A stretch of DNA of 64,000 nucleotides from contig JAJDAJ010000035.1 of assembly GCA_029261925.1 (NCBI GenBank), forward strand, positions 1 to 64,000. Direction: 5' to 3'. The position numbers were made by a program, and so were the translations under genes. Below the pieces are notes generated by a model. The model was given only the letters and a program-made list of their open reading frames with translations, searched no databases and was not told where the DNA came from. The stretch is from Deltaproteobacteria bacterium. GTDB lineage: Bacteria > Myxococcota_A > UBA9160 > SZUA-336. Of the stretch, positions 59,107 to 64,000 are shown piece by piece. Positions within the stretch are counted from its first letter, which is position 1; each line of letters begins with the position of its first letter.

Positions 59107-60162
59107 TTGGCATCGTCACGTGGAGATCCGAAAGGCATCCGCATTGCGCTCGAGCGAAGTCGTTTGCTCGGTGAAGCTGGGCGGCTCGGCGGAGCGTTGA
59201 AGGTGCTGTTGCGCCGGGCTGGGTTCGAGCCCGATACGTTTGACAGAGTCTTGGCTCAGATCAAGCTGCTTGAGAACGAGGAACTGATAAGAGCGAAGGG
59301 ACAGGTCGAGCCACGCAGGCGAAACAAGTATTCAGGGAATCCACTTCAAGAGAGACGGGGTCGAAACCACCTCTACGTGGATGAATCTGGGACGCCTGTG
59401 CCTGGCGAGAGCCCGTGTTTCGCGCTCAGCGCCGTTGCGATGAACGCCAAACAGCGCGGCTTCTATATCAGGGAAGCTGACCGCGTGAAGCGAGAGTTCT
59501 TCGGCACTGAAGACGTAACGTTTCACGAACCTGAGATGCGCAAACGCCGAAGTGGCCTCTACTATTTCGGCGGCGACAGATCCAAGCAGCGCGAATTTAC
59601 GGAGGCAGTAGACGTCGTCGTCAAGCAAACGGAATTCGCCGTTTTCGGTGCCGCTATCCGCAAGGACGCTTTCAAGCGTGAGTTCGTCGACACGGGTATC
59701 GACCCGTACCTACCGACCGATTGCTACTCGGTCGCCATCCATATGCTCCTCGAACGCTACGTCGACTACCTCGAACATCACGCTGAGAATCCCATCGGTC
59801 GCGTCACGTTCGAAGCCCAAGGGCCCAAGGAGGACGCTCAGCACCAAGACGATTACGTCGAGACACTTCTGTACGGAACACGGTGGGTACCGGCCACCAA
59901 GTTCCGGAACTACTTGGAGACTGGTGCTCGCTTCACGCCGAAAGACGGAAGCCATGGATGCGAGATCGCCGATATGTTTGCTCGCGATCTCTTCGAGTGG
60001 ACGCGAGACGGCTGCGAGACAAATCCAGGGCGCTGGGAGATCTTCACCAAGAAGATCTACGCGCGTGCCGATCGCCAGGAAGGCAAGTTCGGCGTCAAGG
60101 TGTTCCCCGACTCCGACATCCGGGATCGGATTGAGGCTCATCGAGCAATGGTCCGTACCTAG
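59107..60162 (+). CDS. DUF3800 protein with N-terminal helical domain
   Basis: 351 aa. Residues 1-75 resemble a winged helix (LKVLLRRAGFEPDTFDRVLAQIKLLENEELIRAKG, quoted in part). From about 85 the DUF3800 signature YVDESGT and FALSAVAMN begin the RNase H-like fold, and HGCEIADMFARDLFEW supplies later acidic residues. DUF3800 is common in mobile elements and is a suspected nuclease or transposase relative. TTG 59107 follows GGAG (59097-59100). GC content is lower than the core genes. Confidence 0.78.
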   Translation: MASSRGDPKGIRIALERSRLLGEAGRLGGALKVLLRRAGFEPDTFDRVLAQIKLLENEELIRAKGQVEPRRRNKYSGNPLQERRGRNHLYVDESGTPVPGESPCFALSAVAMNAKQRGFYIREADRVKREFFGTEDVTFHEPEMRKRRSGLYYFGGDRSKQREFTEAVDVVVKQTEFAVFGAAIRKDAFKREFVDTGIDPYLPTDCYSVAIHMLLERYVDYLEHHAENPIGRVTFEAQGPKEDAQHQDDYVETLLYGTRWVPATKFRNYLETGARFTPKDGSHGCEIADMFARDLFEWTRDGCETNPGRWEIFTKKIYARADRQEGKFGVKVFPDSDIRDRIEAHRAMVRT

Positions 60163-60402
60163 ACTCTGCCCTTAAACTAAAAGCGCCGAGTCCCGGAGGC
60201 CACGGCGCCGATAGCGGAACCCGCTACCCACTGGATGTCCAAATAGCTCGAGCTATGTGGGATGTCAATCCGTCTTTCGGTGTGAGGCCGGAATATCTTG
60301 ACCCGTGGCAGACCGTCCAAGTGCGTCCAGCGCTGCCATAGGCCCGACCTAGTTGATGTTTTTGACACTTGGAGCAGCCGGTGCTGTAGAGCAACGTACG
60401 AT

Positions 60403-62169
60403 TCAGCGCGCGAGGAAGAGGACCGGCCTGGCGGCTACCTGACCGCTGCGCGGATAGTCGATCAGTCCCAGTGAGCGGAGCGACCCGAGCGGATTGTTGA
60501 AGGCCCCGGCCCCGGCTGTGTAGCCGGCAGCCATTGCGAGGTTCTCGCGCGAGACTGCCACGGGATATGCCTCGAGCAGCGGCTGCAGAATCCGCTGCTG
60601 TGGACTGGTCAAACGATCGAGGACCATCGCATGCAGCACATCGACCGTGAGCGGAGTGGCGGGCGCAACCGCGACCGTACGTCCGTCATTGGTCATCGCC
60701 ACCTTCCCCTTCTCGGGATACTCGACCAAGCCTGCCCCGCGCAGTGCGCCCAGTGGGTTGTTGAAGGCCCCAGCGCCCACCTTGTAGCCGGCGAGGAATG
60801 CCACCTGCACCCGTGTGAATGGGGAAGGCAGGCCGACCGACTCGAGCCAGGCGAGCGCGTTCAGGATCCGTTGCTGAGGCCCTGGAAGATCACCCGTTGA
60901 GGCCGATCGCAGACGTCCGGACGGTCGGGGCGGTCCCGATGGCGGAGTTGCGACTCCGCACGCGCGCGGATTGCGCCCGGTGTCAGCTCCCTGAAGGTCG
61001 ATGTCGATTGGTTCGCGCATCAGGTCGGAGGCCTTCTCGAGATCTCTGACGGCGCGCTCAAGGGCGGAGACGGCCTGCTCCTGGAGCCCGTTCATTCGCG
61101 CCACGATCTGTCCGAGCTCCTGACGCGCGGCCCGCAGCCCCTCCGACCTGGCCTGCTCGAGCTGCTCGGCCGATGCGGCGGCACCGTCCCGCTGGGCGCG
61201 CGTGAGCTCTCGCTCGAGCTCCCGGATCCGCTTCTGCAGCGCCTTGGGGTCGGTCTCTTCGGCCCGCTGCACGACTTCGGCCATCCGCTCCCGGAGGGCC
61301 TCGAGGTCGACCTTCGCGAGCTTCTTGGGCTCCCGGATCTTCGCGCCCAGCTTGGGCGTGGCCGAGGCGTCGAACGTCGTGCGCTTCCCGATGCGCGCGC
61401 GCTTGAACACACGAAGCCATCCGGGGCTCCAGATGTAAGCCTCGCCCTGTTCGAGCGAGGGCAGGGCGCCGATCACGTCGCGGCGATCCTCGCCCTGTTC
61501 TTTCATCCAAAGCTCGAGCGCCTTGCGCTCGTGGGCGCCGATCACCTGCAGCACGATCAGGCACTCGGTCTGATTCAGCACGTTCTTGTTGACCGATTGC
61601 GGCCTCTGGGAGATCAGGGTTGCACCGATCCCGCAGTTGCGGCCGAGCTTCACGATGTCCTCGAAGGCGCCGAGCATTCGGGCTTCGTCCCCGCCACGTC
61701 CGCCGCCCTCGGGTGCGAAGACCTGGGCCTCCTCGAGGAAGAAGTGCAGCGGCGTCGGGCTCACCTCGCCCTTCTTGCGGAGGTAGAGCTGCTCGGCGAA
61801 TGCAGTCACGAAGCGCTTCCGATCGCCCTTCCGCATGAGCGAGACGTCAAGCACGCCTGAGATGCTGCGATCGACGACCAGGTCGGCGATGAGCGCACCG
61901 GCCTCGGGCTCGAGCGGCAGGTCGCCGTGGTGGCCACCGAACACGGGGATCTCGAAACCGGGCGACTTCCCGTCGGCGCCGACCCGGAGGCTCCACCACT
62001 TGCCCACGGGGTCGAGCGCGATGATCTGGGCACCGAGCGCGAGCATGCCTTCGGCGAGCTTCATGGCGCCGTAGGTCTTGCCTGCACCCCTCTTGCCGAT
62101 GAGGCCGAACGTCTGTGTCACCGCGTCGACGGGCAGTCGGATCCCGTGCGCGAAGGCCAGCCCACTCAC
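60403..62169 (-). CDS. HerA/DUF87-like ATPase with tandem C-terminal repeats
   Basis: 588 aa. Walker A GKRGAGKTYGA near residue 25, Walker B LHFFLEEAQVF near 142, sensor-like ATLISQRPQSV near 183: the HerA/FtsK-type DUF87 pattern. A coiled coil spans about 295-385. The C-terminus has two copies about 95 residues apart of a winged-helix-like unit, GYKVGAGAFNNPLGALRGAG and GYTAGAGAFNNPLGSLRSLG, each ending in a Y/DYP-x-x-G wing. GTG 62169 start. The convergent 240-bp gap to the DUF3800 gene holds nothing I recognise. Confidence 0.78.
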   Translation of the reverse strand: MSGLAFAHGIRLPVDAVTQTFGLIGKRGAGKTYGAMKLAEGMLALGAQIIALDPVGKWWSLRVGADGKSPGFEIPVFGGHHGDLPLEPEAGALIADLVVDRSISGVLDVSLMRKGDRKRFVTAFAEQLYLRKKGEVSPTPLHFFLEEAQVFAPEGGGRGGDEARMLGAFEDIVKLGRNCGIGATLISQRPQSVNKNVLNQTECLIVLQVIGAHERKALELWMKEQGEDRRDVIGALPSLEQGEAYIWSPGWLRVFKRARIGKRTTFDASATPKLGAKIREPKKLAKVDLEALRERMAEVVQRAEETDPKALQKRIRELERELTRAQRDGAAASAEQLEQARSEGLRAARQELGQIVARMNGLQEQAVSALERAVRDLEKASDLMREPIDIDLQGADTGRNPRACGVATPPSGPPRPSGRLRSASTGDLPGPQQRILNALAWLESVGLPSPFTRVQVAFLAGYKVGAGAFNNPLGALRGAGLVEYPEKGKVAMTNDGRTVAVAPATPLTVDVLHAMVLDRLTSPQQRILQPLLEAYPVAVSRENLAMAAGYTAGAGAFNNPLGSLRSLGLIDYPRSGQVAARPVLFLAR

Positions 62170-62282
62170 GGCGTCGGCGCCTCAGCCGAGCAATCCGTGA
62201 ATGCTGTCAAGGCATTCGACACCGCACCACGGATTGCGGAAGTGCAGGTGCCAGCGAGGGAATCCGGAATCAGCCGCACAGG

Positions 62283-62329
62283 TTCGGGAGCAAGAGGTCC
62301 CCGGTTCGAATCCGGGCGCCCCGACCAGG
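62283..62329 (+). repeat. attR: tRNA-Pro 3' half, right end of integrated element
   Basis: 47 bp matching 38456-38502 with two differences, both in one T-stem pair, so the fold is kept (CCCGG-TTCGAAT-CCGGG). Upstream sequence (CACAGG) does not match the tRNA, so this is only the 3' half. Same orientation as attL, as needed for excision. Confidence 0.9.
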
Positions 62330-62334
62330 GAATT

Positions 62335-62352
62335 CAGGGGCCTACGCCCCTG
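62335..62352 (+). terminator. hairpin after the tRNA fragment
   Basis: CAGGGGC - CTAC - GCCCCTG, 7-bp stem, 4-nt loop, no T-run. It lies 5 nt after attR and is probably the old terminator of tRNA-Pro, displaced by the insertion. Confidence 0.45.
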
Positions 62353-62498
62353 GCTCCGCTGCCGGATGTAGCAGCGTGACAGCAACGGGATTGGACGCCG
62401 GCGGTGTACACGGCATCGTGCGGGTCGATCGGGGCTGAGGCGGCGTGCGCGTCAGCCGGCCCCTCGCACGGCACGGCCTTACGGAAAGCCGGGGCCCG

Positions 62499-62504
62499 TA
62501 TACT
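62499..62504 (+). promoter_or_regulatory. -10 box TATACT before the monooxygenase
   Basis: TATACT lies 7 nt before ATG 62512. GGGAGA between them could serve as a ribosome binding site, so leaderless start is only one reading here. Confidence 0.4.
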
Positions 62505-62511
62505 GGGAGAC

Positions 62512-64000
62512 ATGACTGAACCGATCCAGGAACGGAGCGAGCACGGCTCGGCCGCGGACGCTGGGATTCGCGATGAGCTGCTCGGGGCGAGTGACGCGAC
62601 GATCGAGGATGCAACAAGCCTCGCCGAGCCGATGGTGCTCAGGGGTCTGATCTATCAGCTCACTGGGGACCCGGAGGTGGCGGCAACGACGCCCGTGAGC
62701 GGCGGCGGCACCGGCCTCCTCGCTGGCATGACACTGGGTGAGGAAGACGCAGCCCTCGTCCGCCGCAAAGCCGCTGAACTCCTCAAATCCTACAGGGACA
62801 GCGGTGCCGGCGAACTGAGCATGGGTCCTGCGGATCGCCTGCCGACGAGCATGGCCCTGACGATGGGCACCGAGCCCGAGCCCGACTCGATCGACCTGTG
62901 GCTCGAAGAACTGGCTCTGAATCCATGGGCACGCGGCCTGGAATGGTCGCGGGAGCCGACGCAGCGACGCGAGGATTTCTCCGTCACCATCATCGGCGCT
63001 GGAATGGGTGGCCTCAACGCGGCCATCCAGCTCAAGCGAGCCGGAATTCCGTTCTCGGTCATCGAGAAGAACGATGGCGTCGGCGGGACCTGGTACGAAA
63101 ACCGCTACCCGGGTGCGCGCGTCGACACCCCGAGCCGGCTCTACACTCATGTGTTTGGCGTCGACTACAGCTACCCCTATTCGTTCTGTCCATGGACCGA
63201 GAACCAGAAGTACTTCGACTGGGTGGCCGACACGTTCGACGTGCGCGGTGACATCACCTTTGAAACGGAGGTTCGCTCGTTAGCGTGGGATGAGGCGGCT
63301 TCCATGTGGGACATCACGGTCGACGGACCGGAGGGTCGGCGCACGCTGCGCTCGAACGCCGTGATCACCGCGGTGGGCTTCCTCAACCGCCCGAGCATGC
63401 CGGAGCTCCCCGGCATGGAGCGTTTCAACGGTCCGTCCTGGCATACGGCGCGCTGGCCGGCGGATTTCGATCCAGCGGGCAAGCGTGTGGCGGTCATCGG
63501 CACGGGCTGTACCGGTTATCAGGTGGTGCCGGAACTGGCGCTCGAGGCCGGGCATGTCACGGTCTTTCAGCGCACGCCCCAGTGGCTCTTCCCGACTCCA
63601 GACTATCGTTCGCCGTTCCCATCGCAGGTGACCTGGCTGGATCGGAACTTGCCGTACCACACGAATTTCTCACGCCTGCGCATTGCGTCGGCGTTCATTG
63701 CGGGCTTCGGCCCGGTCGCCCAGGTCGATCCGAACTTCCACGACGAGCACGCGGTGAGCCGGGTCAACAAGGCTGCCCGCGACAGCTGCATTGCGTTCCT
63801 GGAAGAGAAACTCGGGGACGCCGACCTGATCGAGAAGATGACGCCAGAACACCCCCTTCTATCGGCGCGGCCCGTGCTCGTCGATCCCTCGTACAGCATT
63901 CTCGACGCCATCCAGCGCGACGACGTCACGCTGGTCGTGGACGGCATCCGAGGGATCACCGAAACGGGCGTGGAGACCGAGGACGGCAGGGTCCACGAGG
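62512..64000 (+). CDS. Baeyer-Villiger-type flavin monooxygenase, 3' end outside window
   Basis: 496 codons seen, no stop before the window edge. A 160-residue N-terminal extension precedes the FAD Rossmann motif GAGMGG (about 172), the BVMO fingerprint FNGPSWHTARW (F-x-G-x3-H-x3-W) about 305, and the NADPH motif GTGCTG about 330. GTWYENRYPGARVDTPS is also typical. The long N-terminal part recalls HAPMO-like enzymes. Inserts oxygen next to a ketone using NADPH and O2; the substrate is unknown. ATG 62512 start. Confidence 0.9.
   Translation, partial: MTEPIQERSEHGSAADAGIRDELLGASDATIEDATSLAEPMVLRGLIYQLTGDPEVAATTPVSGGGTGLLAGMTLGEEDAALVRRKAAELLKSYRDSGAGELSMGPADRLPTSMALTMGTEPEPDSIDLWLEELALNPWARGLEWSREPTQRREDFSVTIIGAGMGGLNAAIQLKRAGIPFSVIEKNDGVGGTWYENRYPGARVDTPSRLYTHVFGVDYSYPYSFCPWTENQKYFDWVADTFDVRGDITFETEVRSLAWDEAASMWDITVDGPEGRRTLRSNAVITAVGFLNRPSMPELPGMERFNGPSWHTARWPADFDPAGKRVAVIGTGCTGYQVVPELALEAGHVTVFQRTPQWLFPTPDYRSPFPSQVTWLDRNLPYHTNFSRLRIASAFIAGFGPVAQVDPNFHDEHAVSRVNKAARDSCIAFLEEKLGDADLIEKMTPEHPLLSARPVLVDPSYSILDAIQRDDVTLVVDGIRGITETGVETEDGRVHE

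Larger units (their letters stand above)
62170..62511. other. right junction of the element, no gene
   Basis: 342 bp without a supported coding region. It contains attR (62283-62329), a hairpin (62335-62352) and the -10 box of the following gene. Open frames through the tRNA repeat are antisense artefacts. Confidence 0.7.

Noticed and set aside
60177..60368. 63-codon minus-strand frame in the gap between DUF3800 and HerA-like genes
   Set aside because: No ribosome binding site, no codon bias, no recognisable feature.
62182..62385. 67-codon minus-strand frame with a GAPGFEPGTSC-like stretch
   Set aside because: This phrase is the translated antisense of a tRNA T-arm, a well-known annotation artefact.

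Overview
The window is very GC-rich (GC3-dominated codons throughout) and looks like a chromosome fragment of a deltaproteobacterial-grade Gram-negative (Myxococcota, Desulfobacterota or Binatota-like). The reasons are a DUF6178 protein, a MinD-like ATPase beside a J-domain/RodZ-HTH protein and rluD-pgeF, a PEP-CTERM protein, outer-membrane barrel and lipoprotein genes, SelA, and the classical rpsU-dnaG-rpoD operon. The lineage is an inference; there is no rRNA or other decisive marker.

Layout. 0.2-38.4 kb is core chromosome: glutamate-cysteine ligase, Lon, DUF6178, SIMPL, NUDIX, SurE, RNase E/G, SelA, a MinD / J-HTH / RluD / PgeF run, nitroreductase, a serine beta-lactamase-fold esterase, an SH3 lipoprotein, a diguanylate cyclase and an L,D-transpeptidase. 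Then come a PEP-CTERM / TPR-barrel / FecR cassette, prfA-prmC, hisD and hisBH-(lipoprotein)-hisAF, rpsU-dnaG-rpoD, a degenerate subtilase and an LRR protein. Several core genes have no Shine-Dalgarno but carry a TAnnnT -10 box 6-8 nt before the start codon, which suggests leaderless transcripts. rpsU appears to start at CTG.

38.42-62.33 kb is an integrated element. A tRNA-Pro(CGG) gene is followed at once by a tyrosine integrase, and the 3' half of the same tRNA is repeated about 23.8 kb away (attL 38456-38502, attR 62283-62329). Its left part is a phage remnant: a tightly coupled minus-strand operon (recT fragment, Rad50-like ATPase, DUF6166, Cys-rich peptide, ParB, small proteins, DUF5131-like, excisionase-like) and a plus-strand run ending in an M15 endolysin and a phospholipase A2-like protein. 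The two meet at a junction near 45.455 kb where both a recT gene and an opposing gene have lost their 5' parts. The middle is cargo: a sensor-only membrane protein, alpha/beta hydrolase, cytochrome P450, TetR regulators and an RND efflux pair. The right end holds a TetR gene with two identical 18-bp palindromes, a DUF3800 protein and a HerA-like ATPase with duplicated C-terminal repeats.

After attR the chromosome resumes with a Baeyer-Villiger-type flavin monooxygenase that runs off the window. No CRISPR array, rRNA, complete transposon or replication origin was seen.
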